From: Trifolium pratense
Taxonomy: Eukaryota > Streptophyta > Magnoliopsida > Fabales > Fabaceae
Direction of reading: 5' to 3'
Assembly (NCBI RefSeq): GCF_020283565.1
Contig: NC_060060.1
Span: 9,672,001-9,736,000 of the forward strand
DNA: 64,000 bases
The notes under the pieces were generated by a model. That model was not told where the DNA came from. It saw only the letters and a list, made by a program, of their open reading frames with translations, and ran no database searches. How positions within the stretch are numbered: position 1 is the stretch's first letter; every line of letters starts with the position of its first letter. Shown piece after piece: positions 12,187 to 24,579 of this stretch. A program made the position numbers and the translations under genes.

Positions 12187-12960
12187 ATGGGCCGGTCTGT
12201 TTGTTTATGGCCCAATTATTGTTATTGGAATTTGATGATTTCTTTCCCGACCCCTGCATTTCTTTTCTACCCCCTGAATTTCCATTTTTACCCTTGGGGG
12301 ATACTGCGGGTTATATAAACCGAAATATTGTGTCCAAATTTTTTTTCCAGATTTTCTGCCTAAATTCTGCATGAGACCCTCAACTTCCACAATTTATTTG
12401 AAATACTAAACGATGTCTGATTTGAGTAAACGACCACTCGTTGGAAAGCTTAGGGTGTCAATAATACAAATATATTTTTTGTTTTGAGGGTTAACTATCC
12501 AATTGGTTCAGTTTGCCAAATAATGAGTACTGGTACAGAAGCAGAACATAAATTTTTCTCAAACTTGTAGGTAGTTTTTCTCATACTATACTTAATAAAA
12601 TTTAACAATTCCGGTGTCAATCTTGTAGTAAATTTTGTCTTCTTTACACTAGATTAAAAATCATTAGCATACGACTTATATTCAGAGAGATATGCTAAAT
12701 TTACCACAGATAGTTCTACACGAATTTTCACATAAATTTTTCTTCTTTTTGGGGGGTATATGTTATTTCGGTTTATATAAACCGAATTTTTTTTCCATGT
12801 TTAAAAACTTCGGTTCGTAAAAACCAAAGTTTGTTGGCAAAAAATTTTCAAATCGCAATGGGCAAAATGAGATTTTTGGGGGTAGAAAAGAAATGAGGGG
12901 GTCGGGAGAGAAGAGTTCTTGGAATTTTTTGTTTAATGGGCCATTTTTTTAACAAAATGG
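12187..12960. mobile_element. Foldback/MITE-like inverted repeat
   Basis: The left arm (AATGGGCC...CCCGACCCC...CATTTCTTTTCTACCCC, about 12187-12275) is matched in inverse by 12880-12960. Inside, TTCGGTTTATATAAACCGAA is itself palindromic (near 12765-12790) and a matching TATATAAACCGAAATA lies at 12312-12330. The exact ends and TSD were not resolved. Confidence 0.5.
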
Positions 12961-13171
12961 ATCATTTTTATTATTGATGATTTGGGTTATTTTAATGGCT
13001 TTTTCAGTTTTTCATGTATTGGACAATTTTTAATCTTAATTCATTTTTGTCTCATTTAAATGAGAATTTGCATTTAGTAAAAAAAAACTTATAATTTTGA
13101 TTACATATTTATTTTTTAAAAAGAAATAAAAAAATATTAATAATAGTAGGAGAAATGAAAAAGTAATACTA

Positions 13172-13424
13172 CCTCTGTCCTTAATTATAAGACTATGTTT
13201 GACAAAAATGTACTATTCATTTATCTTGTTTTGACCGTATTTTTTTAATAATATATAAATGTAAATATTAGCATATAAGATCTCGTTCAATTTGTTTATG
13301 AGTATTTTCAAAATATTAAATTTTTATAATTTTTACTAATAGCCAATTAAAGATATTAGTGATCAAAATTATGCATTGGTGTACATGCAGTGGTCAAACA
13401 GGGTCTTATAAATAGGGACGGAGG
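13172..13424. mobile_element. Stowaway-like MITE (TA target)
   Basis: The ends CCTCTGTCCTTAATTATAAG and the complement of CCTCCGTCCCTATTTATAAG are flanked by TA on each side. It is 253 bp, non-coding, and of a different subfamily from the MITE at 3099. Confidence 0.85.
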
Positions 13425-13985
13425 TACTACATTTTTTTACAAAATTGTAGCTGCAATTACTTTTCTTAATATTCATAAGAGTTTTATAATAAGGGATTCA
13501 GTGGCGGATCCAGGACCCTGGCTTAGGGGGTGCAAATTTTTAAAATTTATAACTATTATATTTTAACACCTTTCATTTCCTTGGTAAAAAATTCTCTTTT
13601 ATTCATTATCGGCGATTAGAAGACGATCCCTTATACAACATTTTTTCCATTTTAAAAACCAATGATTTATTAGTCTGATTGATTAATTAGTTTAGTAAAC
13701 AAGTTTGAAGACTTAAAATTCATTCAAATATCAGTGTCATCATTTTTGTAATTTAAACATTAATACAGAATAGGATTATAGGACTACCGACACAGAAAGT
13801 AATGCAGCCACTTAAATCAAATAGTCAAGTATGAAATGAGAAAAACCGAACGTGTCAAACTGTGGCTGTGGGTGCAGGGTGCAAAAGCAAAAGATCAGGG
13901 TGTGCAAGCCTAGTTTTCAATAGGATAGTAGGTTTAATTGATAAGAAGTCAGGGTGTGCATATGCACCCTCTGGTGTGTATGTAG

Positions 13986-14516
13986 CAAGGTTGTCAGAAC
14001 CGGACCGGTCATCGAACCGGCGAGCTCACCGGTTCAAGGTTCAATTGGTCGGACCGGGTTCAATCGGGGTCGAATCGTTTTTAATTAAATATATATTTTA
14101 ATTAATATATAAATAAATATATATGAATAATTGCTCAATATTTCATAATTTCACACATTAAAAAGATAAAATATCACAAGTCAAAATAAAATAAAATTTA
14201 TAATTCAAACCAAATGAAAAATAGATGAAAAACAAAAATATTTCCTATTCCTACGACGTCGTTGTTTTGTTTCAGATTTTTTTAAAAAAAAAAAAAAAAA
14301 AGCGACATCGTTTTGCCCTATTTTTTTTTTTTTAAAAAAAAAAAATCTGCAAAACCGCTTGAACCGCCCGGCCGGTTCACCGGTTCGACCCCGGTTCACG
14401 CGTTTTTTGCAGGTCGGTTTCCTATCCGTTTTTTGCTCAAAACCGAACCGTTTTCATGACCGGTTCACGGTCCGACCGGTCCTACCGGCCGGTCCGGTCC
14501 GGTTTTGATAACCTTC
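13986..14516. mobile_element. hAT-type MITE with ACCGG-rich ends
   Basis: It is flanked by an 8-bp duplication GTATGTAG (13978-13985 and 14517-14524; a 9-bp reading including a C is also possible). The termini are CAAGGTTGTCAGAACCGGAC and the complement of AAGGTTATCAAAACCGGACC. Subterminal regions are packed with CCGGTTC/GGACCGG repeats while the middle is AT-rich. Non-coding. It interrupts an older repeat that begins about 13500 (AGTGGCGGATCCAGGACCC) and resumes after 14524. Confidence 0.8.
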
Positions 14517-14525
14517 GTATGTAGC

Positions 14526-15473
14526 ACCGCCCCTCATAGAGTACACACACCATTGTCTCAAATTTATAATATTTCAAAATAAAATTTAACCTCTGATTGA
14601 CATTTTAATTTTAGTGAAATATATATAAATTCTGAAAGAATTTTGTAAGGCCTAATTGATCTAGTTGAAAGAAATTTAGATGTCTTCACTGTTTAATCAT
14701 TGGTTTAATTTTTCTTCTTCTTCTTAAAAAAAAAAAATCATTGGTTTAATTTTTGAATTTATATGTATTTATTTCAAATTGGACAAAGCCCCGATACAAA
14801 TGGTCCAACTAGCAAAAATTCAGTCCAATTCATCATCATTCTTCAGATCGAGCGAAGAATTATTTCAGCTGCACATCGGGTATATCGCACTCCTGCCATA
14901 GCGAATCCGTTCCTCCAATGCATGAAGATTGTTGGATTGATCTCAACGGCTCCCAACACTCTACGCCGGCGGAGGTGGTTACAACACCTCACCTATTTAA
15001 GCGCGAACCATGCAACACAATTGCAGTGTGATTTTAATTCACGTGTACGGCCGCAACAACTGTTACCGCATCCGTGATCTCAACCACAATTTAAAACCTT
15101 GCTCGCCGCACCAAAATCAAGTGCAATCACCTGAGTCAATCAGATGTGTATTAGAGTTAATCATTTTCGAGATACAAATAGGAACTAAATGAAGGAAAGA
15201 GTAGAATTTAACTTCTATAAATTGTGAGTTCTCTTTAGTATATATGAAGTGTATGAGAGTTTCTCTCAACGAGGAAAACTACCTGATTAACTGTAAGAAA
15301 TAATATCACATGAATGAAGTCCTATTTTTATGATTTATTTTTATCAGTAATTTTATATGGTTTATTTTACTTTAAAAACTAATTTTACAACCTTTTTGTT
15401 TGTTTTTTTAATTGTAAGTAGAGTATGGACCAACTGAAGTTACTTGAGCAGAAAAAAACAATTATTAAAATTT
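14526..15473. other. Intergenic, no gene recognised
   Basis: Open frames of about 100 codons between 14763 and 15190 have no recognisable domain. The stretch 14990-15090 (CAATTGCAGTGTGATTTTAA, then GGCCGCAAC and ACCACAATTTAAAA) is echoed near 30505-30600 and 30900-30970, so it is a dispersed repeat. Confidence 0.4.
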
Positions 15474-15727
15474 GGGTAAATAGGTTTCTACTCTCTCAAA
15501 GTAGGCGAGTTTTTGTTTACCCTCCTGCAAACACGCTTTTTTTTAATTATCCATATAATGTGAAGATCCTCTGGCTGGTTTATCTGGAAAATATTGACCT
15601 AAGATTCCACAAAAAAGATGACATGGAAAATATTGACCTAAGATTCTATAAAAATAATGACGTGGCATGGTCAATCAGAGATAAACCAAAACTCGCCTAC
15701 TTTGAAGGGGTAAAAACCTATTTACCC
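15474..15727. mobile_element. MITE-like inverted repeat
   Basis: The left end GGGTAAATAGGTTTCTACTC pairs with the complement of the right end GGGTAAATAGGTTTTTACCC, and the match continues through CAAAGTAGGCGAGTTTT on both sides. Inside is a 35-bp direct repeat beginning GAAAATATTGACCTAAGATT. It ends about 95 bp beyond the stop codon of the RTM2-like gene, and a long frame through it is coincidental. Confidence 0.6.
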
Positions 15728-15822
15728 TATTTTGAATGCTTCATTGCTGCAAGATCATGAGTGACCACAATTTTTGTAAAACAAGTGAAAAATGGAATAC
15801 TAGATTTTAAAGATCTCAAATT

Positions 15823-18800
15823 TTACCTTTTTCTAGCTCTTCTATTGCGAACAAAGATAGCTATTAAAGTGACAAGTATTGCTGATCCTGCTATTACCAA
15901 TGGAACAAAAAATTCCTTTGATATTTTTGCATTATCCTTTTTCCCTCCTCTTTTTTCATCTTCACCTTCTTTTTTTTCCTCAAACACTTGCTCATAGTCT
16001 TTTTCTTCATCTTTAATTTCTTCTATTCCTTGTTTTGCTTCCTCATCATTGTTTATGCATTGTTCAATATCTTGGCCTCTTTTACATTTTTTTGAATCAT
16101 GGACATCTATTTTAGGTTCCATTCTTTTTGCTTTTTCTTCTCCTTCAACTTCAAATTGTTTAGTGCATGATGTGCTAGAAACCTCTAATTGTTGAACCAC
16201 TTTATCAGCTACTACTTCTAATGTTGGAGTATCCTCCATGGAATCAAAATCTCTTTTTGGTGGTAGATTCTTTGGTACCATAGAGTTTTGTTGGCTTCCT
16301 GTATCCTATAGTAGAAATTACTTCAAAATATAAATACATTTTAAAATGGTTAAATATAATAAGGCTTAATTATTATTTTGGTTTCACATCGGTCCCTTCA
16401 AGATTAAACGTTCATCTTTGGCCCCTTAAAGATACATCTGTTTGCTACATTGATCCCTTCTGTTAATTTTTTTGCATAAAACGTTAACTTTGGTTTCATA
16501 TTAGTCCCTTATCTAGTTTAATATGAAATCAAAGTTAACGTTTTCTGCAAAATATAAACAAAAGGGATCAATGTGGCAAACATAGATATTTTAAGGGACC
16601 AAAGTGTAACGTTTAATCATTATGAGACCAATGTGAAACCAAAAAATTAATTAAGAGACCAAAATACTAATTAAGCCTATAAAAAATGACATGACATTAA
16701 ATGATTAAATGTTGTTCACCTCTTTTTGTTCAATTATATCTTTTTCTTTAGAAATGGTTGCTTCTAGTTCTTGAATGTGCCTTTCCACCTCTTCTTTTCT
16801 AAATTCTTCTACCCTTGGAATTTCATTGTCCATGTTTGTTGGAGTCTTTACAACTATAGTTGGTTGTTCCACCCTCATTTTAGAAGTGGCTTCTTCTAAC
16901 TCTCTTTGATGATTTCTATCTGAAGTTTCATGCACTTTTTCTCCTACCCTTTTGGATTCACTACTAGCATTGTCAAATTTTAAGGCTTGTGTAGTTTTTC
17001 CATCTTGTCTTTTGAATGTGCAATCATCTTTATTTTCTTCACTCTTTGCAACCTTTGCCTCTTCCATTTCCTTCACAACTTTTTCATCTTCTAAAGTCTT
17101 TTGTGTTTGAAATTCTTTCTTATTATTCTTTTGCACATATTGGTGACCTCTGTCGTCTTTTCCTTTAGCGACGGTAGCTTCTAGTACTTGAATGTGCTTT
17201 TGCCCCTCTTTTTCTTGATGCTTTTCTTCTACCTTTAAAATTTCATTGACCATGTTTGGTAGACTTGTTAATTCAAGAGGCTCTTTCCTTTCAACTTCTT
17301 TTATTGTATTTTTCTCAACTGTAGTTTGTGCTTCAACTTTGATTTTAGAAGTTACTTCTTCTAATTCTCTTTGATGTTCTCTCTTTGGAGTTCGATGCAC
17401 TTTTTCTTCTACACTTTTTGATCTATTAGCCTTCTCAAACTGTGTAGTTATTTCCTTCATTTTAGGTTTATTTTCTTCTTTGGTTTTTGGTTTTCCATTC
17501 ACTCTTTTGAGTGTTGAAGAATTGTTAGTTTCTTCATTCTTTGCAACCATTGGTCCTTCCCTTTTCTTCACAACTCTTTCTTCTTCCACAATATTCGGTG
17601 TATGAAATCCATTCTTATCATTCTTCTCTTCCACATGAAGTACGTCTTGTTCATTAAGGAGAAGTGGCAGCAAACTATCAATATTTTCTTCTGATTTTCT
17701 GCTTATTTCATCTGTTGATGGTTCATTAATCTTTGGCCTTTGTAACTTTGATGTTTTTGCTTCTTGATATGTTGCATCTTTTGGTTCTTTAATCTCTTCT
17801 GTTCCAAACTCATGTTGTTCATGTTGTAAATTATCATTGTTCAAACTTGCTTCCAAGGATTCTACTTCATTAGCCTTTGTTCCTTCTTCTTTATAAATGG
17901 TTTTTACTAGTACAGGAATGTGACTTTCCACCTCATTTTCTTTTTGTACTTCTTCTACCTTTGAAATTTCATAGTTCAGATTTGGCCCTGTTAATTCTTG
18001 AGGATTTTTCCTTTCACCTTTTTTAGTTGGAGTTTTTTCAACTGTAGTTGATGGTTCCACCATTTTAGACGCGACTTCTTCAATTTCTCTTTGAAGTTCT
18101 CTATTCGGAGTGTCAGGAACTTTTTCTTCTACCCTTTTGGATCCACTAACCTTCTCAAAAGGTGTCATTTTTTCCTTCATTTTAAGCTCCTTTTCTTCTG
18201 TGGTTTGAGTTGTTTTTCTGATCTCTCTTTGGAGTGTTGAAACATGTTTCTCTTCAATCTTTGTAACTTTTGGCTCTTCCTTTTTCTGCAAAATATTTTC
18301 TTGCACATCAAGGAACTGTGGTTGCAAACTATCAATTTTTGCAGTTTCCACAATGTTTAGCTTTGGTGAATCTTTTGTTTCTTCATGTTCTCCAATAGCT
18401 TTTATTTTCTCTGTGGATTGTTGATTACACTTTGACCGTTGTAACTTTGATGGTTTAGCTTCTTGACATGCTGCAATTTTCGGCAATTTCATCTCTTCAG
18501 TTCCATAATCATGTTGATCTTTTGTCTTTGGAAATTTCCAATTCACAATAGTCTTTTCTAGTTCAAGAGGCCTTTTAGTTTTCATTTCTGCAACATCATT
18601 CTTCAGGCTTGATTCCAAGGGTTCTGCTTCTTTCTCTTGCATTGTTTCCCCATTTAGAAATTCGCCTTTTTCTAGAGGCATTTCTTGCTTGAAAGTGTCC
18701 TTTTGTTTAGCCTCTTCATTTTCCTTCATTTCAATACAATTTTGGATATCCTTTGTATGATTTTGCCCTTTTGATTCTAAGGAAACTTTGTACTTTTCTT

Positions 18801-21800
18801 TGCTCCCTTCACATGATTTATCTTTTTCTTCAACTTCAGACTGTTGTGTTATTTGAAACTTTGGTGTTGATAATGATTTCACAACTTCATCATCGATAGT
18901 CTCAACCTCTTTTGCAATCTTTTGATTTAGAATATCTTGATTGATACTTTCATCTTTTGATTCATGTGTCTCCTTGCTTTGAAATTTTTGAGGTGACATC
19001 GTCATATTCTGTTTCTTATCCTTTGCATTCCGATAATCAAACTCCTTAAATCCCGTGCTTGCAACTGATTGAAATTCTCTTTCAGGAGTTCCTATCTCTT
19101 TCGGTTTTGACTTGTTTTCAACGGATTCTTCAAACAAAATCTGACTAATTGTTTCAATCTCAGTCCCTTGAAGTTCATTTGCTTCAACTTCTAACTTTTT
19201 ATATTTCTCCCTCTTTACTTTTTCACTCTCTTCTTTGATACCTTTAGTTTTCTCCATTTTTCTATCCTTGGGTCCTTCTCTTGTATCAATTTGTGAATCT
19301 AACATTTTCATTGAAAAATCTTCTTTTCCAGACTTGGTTGATTCGCATCTTCCTTCACTCATATCTTCTTGCAAACAGCATTGATCTTTTTCTTTTGGTG
19401 TGTTTTTCTTCAAATCTTCATCTTCTTCATTTTGTATCTTCTCATTCACAGTCTTCGCAAACTTTCCAATTTTCGCATTCTTTTCCTTGACATCTTCAGT
19501 TTGCTTCATTTCTCGAAACTTATTTGTTTTTCTTCCATCAAATATTCCAATTTTATCTTCATCATCTTGGACTATTTCCTTTGTCATCGGATTGGATTCT
19601 TCTCCTTGTACCATTTCCATCAAACTTTCACTTTCAACCAATGCTTCATTCAAAACCTCGTCTTTTTTTTCCTCTTTTGCAACATCAAAATCTTTACTTC
19701 CATCAATCTCTGCAACCTGCCGCGGCAACTCTTTAGTCTCACTCTTTGATACTTCATACATTTCTTTTACAGTATTCTCATGTTGTTGACCACTTTCCTT
19801 AATTCCATGTTCACTCTTTTCATGTTCACTTTCCTTATTCACATGCATGTTTTTGAGTCTATCACCTTCCCCATTCTCCACAAAATATTCAATCCCTTTT
19901 CCCTTTCTTTTGACAACATTTTCATCGACAACATTTTCTTTGACATCTTTGATTTCTCGCCGCTTTTGAACATTCAATCCTTTATTTTGCTCATTAGTAA
20001 TTTTAGGCAAGTAATTTTGAATCTCTTCATTTATCTCTCCTTCAACTGCTTCTTTATTAAGCTTTTCTCTTACAGATTCTTGATTTCCATCTTTACTTTC
20101 CATCTTAGGCTTTCCAAAGTCCTTATGAACATCTTCATTGGCTTCAAAAGGTTTCATGCTACTTTCTTCCACACTTTCTTGGATACCTTTATTTTGTATC
20201 TTCTTCTTAGAATGTTCAATATTTGCACCCTTTTCATTGACATCTTTAGTTTGTTCAATCGCATGAAACATTTTTGTTTCGCTTTCATCAAATATTCCAT
20301 TATTAACATTCTCTCCCTCAAAAGGCTCATTTGGTTCAACATGCATCTTTGTAGATCCTTCTCCTTTCAACTTCACTATATCATTTTCAATTTTATCTTC
20401 GCCATCTTGGACTATTTCCTTTGTTATCTCCTTGGATTCATTTCCTTCCACTATTAAACTTCCATTTTCAACTAATGCTTCTTTCTTAACCTCTTTTTGT
20501 TCTTCCTCCTTAGCAACATTACAACCTTTACTTTCTTTCATCTTTGCGACATGTTGTTGACCACCTTCCTTGATTCCATTATCACTCTCTTCAATTTCCT
20601 TTTTCATTGTCTCATTTGTATTATTGCCTTTCTTTGCTTCCTCATGCATCACTTTCAATCTTTCACCTTGACCCTTCTCCAAAAAATATTCAACCTCTTT
20701 GCCTACCATTTCTTCTTTCTCATTTTTGGTTTCTTGCATCTTTTGATTATTCAATCCTTCACTTTCCTCATAGTTATTTTTAGGTAAGTTCTTAGGAAAC
20801 TCTTCATTGATAGTTATCTTTGCACCAAATCCTTCTTTGTTAGGCTTTATGATTTCCTTTTGGATGATATCTCCAAACATGGTTTTTTGCACATCTTCAT
20901 AGGCTTCAAAAGGTGGCTTTTCATATTCCTCTTTCAATTGAGTTTGGTTTATAGAATCAATATTGTTAGGAATATGATCAACTATATTTTCATCATGTTT
21001 TGGTACCTTCATTGCTTCAAATGGTTCCTTACTACTTTCTTCCATACTTTCTTTAAGTCTAACCTTACTTTCACACTTTGGTTCTCCAAATTCATTTTGT
21101 TTTGACTCTCCACTTTGTTGAATCATAGACTCTTTAAAACCTATTTGATTTGCATCTTTTACCCTATTATCCTTAATCCTAAACTTAGATTCTTCATTAT
21201 CTTTTTTAATTGTGCTTCCAATTAAGTCCCTATTAACATCATCAAGCCTTTTGTCAACACTTCTACTATTCAACTTTTGATCCTCAAACTCTTTATCTTG
21301 ACTTGTATCTTCAATTTCCTTTGACATAAATATACCAACACTTTGATCTATTTCTAATTTCTTACTCACTTCATATTCTTCCTTGCCACCTTTTTCTCTC
21401 ACACTCTCTCCATTTCCATCTTCAATTCTTAACTTATATTCACCAACTTCTTTTAGTATTCTCCCTTCATTTATTTCCTTCTTAGTATCATCAATCATCT
21501 TCTCAATAATATTATCACTTCCTTCCATATGTTGAAATTCAAATTCTTTTGAACCTTTTTGGCTTGTCTCACCAACACTACTAGAAACATGATCAAAATC
21601 ACTTTTCCCATGTTCTCTTCTTCCTTTGTCAAATTCTTGTTCCTTAATTTCCTCAATCTTAAGACCAAAAACCCCTTTCACCAATTTTGGCATGACAATA
21701 TTTAACATCCATTCTTCTTCATTGTAATTTGCTTTGATCTTATCCAAATTCACACCATAAGGAATTTTGAAAACCTTATTGAAGCCTTTAACATCAACCA

Positions 21801-22925
21801 CTTTCTTTTGCATTACCCATCCCATCATTACCATTTCTTGAATTGGCTTCTTTCCTTTAATTGATATCTTATTACCATCTTTGTTAATATTGATGTCAAT
21901 GTTATTCCTCTTATAACCTGTGTTTGCAAGGATATTTACCCAGGAATATATAAAAACCAAAAATTATTTAGAATCCTAGAATTTTGTTATGTAATCCTAT
22001 AGACAAAATTATACTCAAAATTCAAACTACTATAAAATAATTAATAAATGTAAAAAATGACCTAAAATAAAATGATTAGATAATGGATATATATATCTAA
22101 TAAAACTTAAGGGATATCAAAGTGTTCACATAAATATATGTTTGGTACAAGCAAAAACACTATTTTTGTCGAGTAAAAAAAATTATTTTATTTTTATCCT
22201 TGCAAGGACAAAAATTTCTACTTTTCGTTTTGCATTTTATTTGTTTTATACTTATAGAATTTGTTCCTTTAAGAATATGTTCGTGTAATATTCATTTTAG
22301 TCATTGTGTAGCTTCAAGTTTCGGTGAGGCAAAAAAAATACTAATATTAACAACTAATTACTGTTTATAAAAAACAACTAATTATTGATTTTCGCTGTTA
22401 AAAAAAAAATCATCGTGTATTACATTCATCATTTTGCATATTACATGGATCAGTTTATCATATACAAATATTTTAGGAACTAAAATAAAACAAAAAATTG
22501 AGTAAATAAAAGAAGTAAAACCACAAGGACAAAAAGAAATAAATTAAATAATTGTAATAAGGACTAAAACTAATATTTTTTACAAGGACTAAAAAAAAAG
22601 ATATTTAAAGCATATTTCAACCTTTGTTAAAGATATAGATATATTGGAATTGAATTTTTTTGCTGGAATTAAAATAAATATTTCTCAGTTTAATTGGATA
22701 AAAACATATTTAATTAAAACATAAAAAAGAGAAGAAAAAAATGGGAGGATTAAAAAAAATGAATGAGAGAATTAACTTACCTTTAAGATGTGCAGTGAGG
22801 ATGAACATGGTGTTAGTTTCTCTAGATTTAAAGACTGGTCCTGTATCCTTCATAAATTGATACTCAGATATGGAATCAATGTCATCTCTAGTTTTGGTGA
22901 TTTTGAGTCCCAATTCTAGTTCCAT
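15823..22925 (-). CDS. Giant RTM2-like protein with HSP20-like domain and C-terminal membrane anchor
   Basis: Three exons are predicted on the minus strand: 22925-22781, 21917-16720 and 16305-15823 (1941 aa). The junctions are AAAG|GTAAGT with ACACAG|GT and AGAG|GTGAAC with TATAG|GA, and phases agree exactly. Residues 1 to about 115 form a degenerate alpha-crystallin/HSP20-like domain (ILTAHLKGYKRNNIDI, IKGKKP, ANYNEEEWMLNIVMPK). A very long lysine/glutamate-rich region (about 120-1880) follows, with internal duplications: a unit starting near residues 456 and 722, and another near 1266, 1504 and 1674. The last 30 residues are a membrane segment (PLVIAGSAILVTLIAIFV) with a basic tail RNRRARKR. 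This layout is that of RESTRICTED TEV MOVEMENT 2 and plant relatives, which are usually only a few hundred residues. Arabidopsis RTM2 restricts long-distance potyvirus movement in phloem; whether this protein does so is unknown. It may instead be a structural member of the same family. Exon 2 is about 5.2 kb and fully open, so the gene is probably functional. Confidence 0.85.
16360..16679. mobile_element. MITE in intron 2 of the RTM2-like gene
   Basis: The left end TAAGGCTTAATTATTATTTT and the complement of the right end TAGGCTTAATTAGTATTTTG are inverted repeats, followed inward by paired TTTGGTTTCACATNGGTC strings and AAAGGGACCAATGTGGCAAA-like pairs. About 320 bp, it fills most of the 414-bp intron without touching either splice site. 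The TSD is unclear. Confidence 0.6.
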
Positions 22926-23729
22926 TTTTTTTCTTTCTTGCTTTCAATAATGATTTCTTAACAAAAGGTTAGAATTTTAAATGAATAAAACAAAATTGTG
23001 TAGATATATATGTTGCTTTATTCTCAAAATAGCTTCAGCAAAAGGAAAAGTATATATTCTTTTTCTCCCTCATGTAGCTCTTGTGGGAGGTGTTGGTAGC
23101 AATTTGAGACTGCTTAAACAGTTAGTATTTGTTGTTTCTTCGGTTGGAAATTAGAATCTCTTTTAAAGATATCAAAATCTTTTCCTAAATATACCTCCCA
23201 TGTACATAATCTGCTTTGGCACATCATGTACCTACTATCAGGAACGGAGCTAGAAAGAGACCAACAAAAGCCACAATCCCTCCTAATTTTTTTTCAATCT
23301 TTTTATACTAACATGCTATTATATTATTGGTTAAATTTCACTTTTGATTCCACTATTTTATTAACTTCGCGAAAATGGTCTCCCCTTTTTTAATTCAACT
23401 TTATAGTCGTCTTGTTACATATACAAATCCACTACTAGTACAATGAAGACATTAATCACACTTTATAGTCTCTTGTTGCATACAGCGTTTGAATGACCCT
23501 CAATATAATTTGCGAAGTATCTACTAACCAATTTTATAGTCATCTTGTTACAGATGTTTAAATGAAAATTTAAGTCAACATATAGGGATCAAAGTGGATT
23601 TAAGTTTAAGAGCGGTATACATCATTATCACTACTATGAGAATAACTTATGACACATTTCATAAAATACTGAGCAGTATTCTTACAGTGGATCAATCCAG
23701 TATAATTATTACTCATAATATATATATAA
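22926..23729. other. Upstream region of the RTM2-like gene
   Basis: It holds the presumed promoter and 5' UTR of the minus-strand gene. No clear TATA box can be singled out in the AT-rich sequence. A short repeat-like stretch (AGGAACGGAGCTAGAAA, near 23243) resembles the edge of a dispersed element. No gene. Confidence 0.4.
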
Positions 23730-24515
23730 GGTTTCGCTATAAGACACCCATCTTCAAATTAGAAGGTGTCTTTTAGCAAGCTACACCTTTGCTAGTTGAC
23801 AAAAATATCTAACTTTTTTCTTAAACAACCAAAAAAGGAGGGGTATGATTGTAATTAATTAATATTTATTAAAAAACTAAAATTCCAATTTTCGCTTTCT
23901 TTGTCCAATTGGTCAGTAATGCATATGGCTATTTCTGGTTGAACAAATTTTGGTTAGGTGAATCATCCTCTTCTTTACCTATTCCAGAAGCTCTTAAATA
24001 GCCAATAGAATTAAAAGATTAAATCTTTGTGGCGGTTAAAATTTTCTAAATTGATTTTAAAATTAAAAATTAGTTTAAGGAATGAAAGAGATCTAAAAAA
24101 ATTGCAAGTAGCTCAGAAACATTATTTCCGGCAACAACAACAAAGAAGCTAAAGTAATTTTTTTATCAAAACAATAAGTCTTCATTTTTTTATCAACCCA
24201 TTGGTCATTCATTCATTACGGAGAGGCCTGATAAAAAAATGGAAATTGAATGACGAAGGAAAAGAAAATCAATTTTTGCTTTGATAAAACAAAATCAATT
24301 TAACTGAAGAAAAAAAAATTGGTTCAAAGAAGAAGATTTGATGACCTTCAACTAGAAAATTGAGATTTTTGTTTTTTGTAATTATATGTTAATTACGGTA
24401 ATACCCCTCCTTTTTTGGTTGTTTAAGAAAAAAAGTTGGATATTTTTGTCAACTAGTAAAGGTGTAGCTTGCTAAAAGACACCTTCTAATTTAAAAGTGG
24501 GTGTCTTATAGCAAA

Positions 24516-24518
<3 letters not shown>
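23730..24518. mobile_element. Inverted-repeat element bordered by (TA)n, type A
   Basis: The left arm GGTTTCGCTATAAGACACCC...AGCAAGCTACACCTTTGCTAG...AAGGAGGGGT is matched in inverse by 24385-24518 over about 130 bp. A short terminal stem-loop (AAGACACCC.../GAAGGTGTCTT) precedes the AGCAAG motif. TA repeats abut both ends. Order and wording of motifs (terminal palindrome, AGCAAGNTNCACCTTT, then GTTGACAAAAATATC) parallel the palindrome-array elements at 25678, 39563 and 41311, so it may be a distant relative. Non-coding. Confidence 0.65.

Positions 24519-24576
<58 letters not shown>
24519..24576. repeat. (CA)n/(TA)n microsatellite
   Basis: A short CACACACA run and then about 25 TA units separate two inverted-repeat elements. 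Confidence 0.95.

Positions 24577-24579
<3 letters not shown>

Noticed and set aside
19281..21105. Plus-strand open frames of 60-225 codons rich in Phe/Leu/Ser
   Set aside because: They are the antisense shadow of the Lys/Glu-rich exon 2 of the RTM2-like gene.
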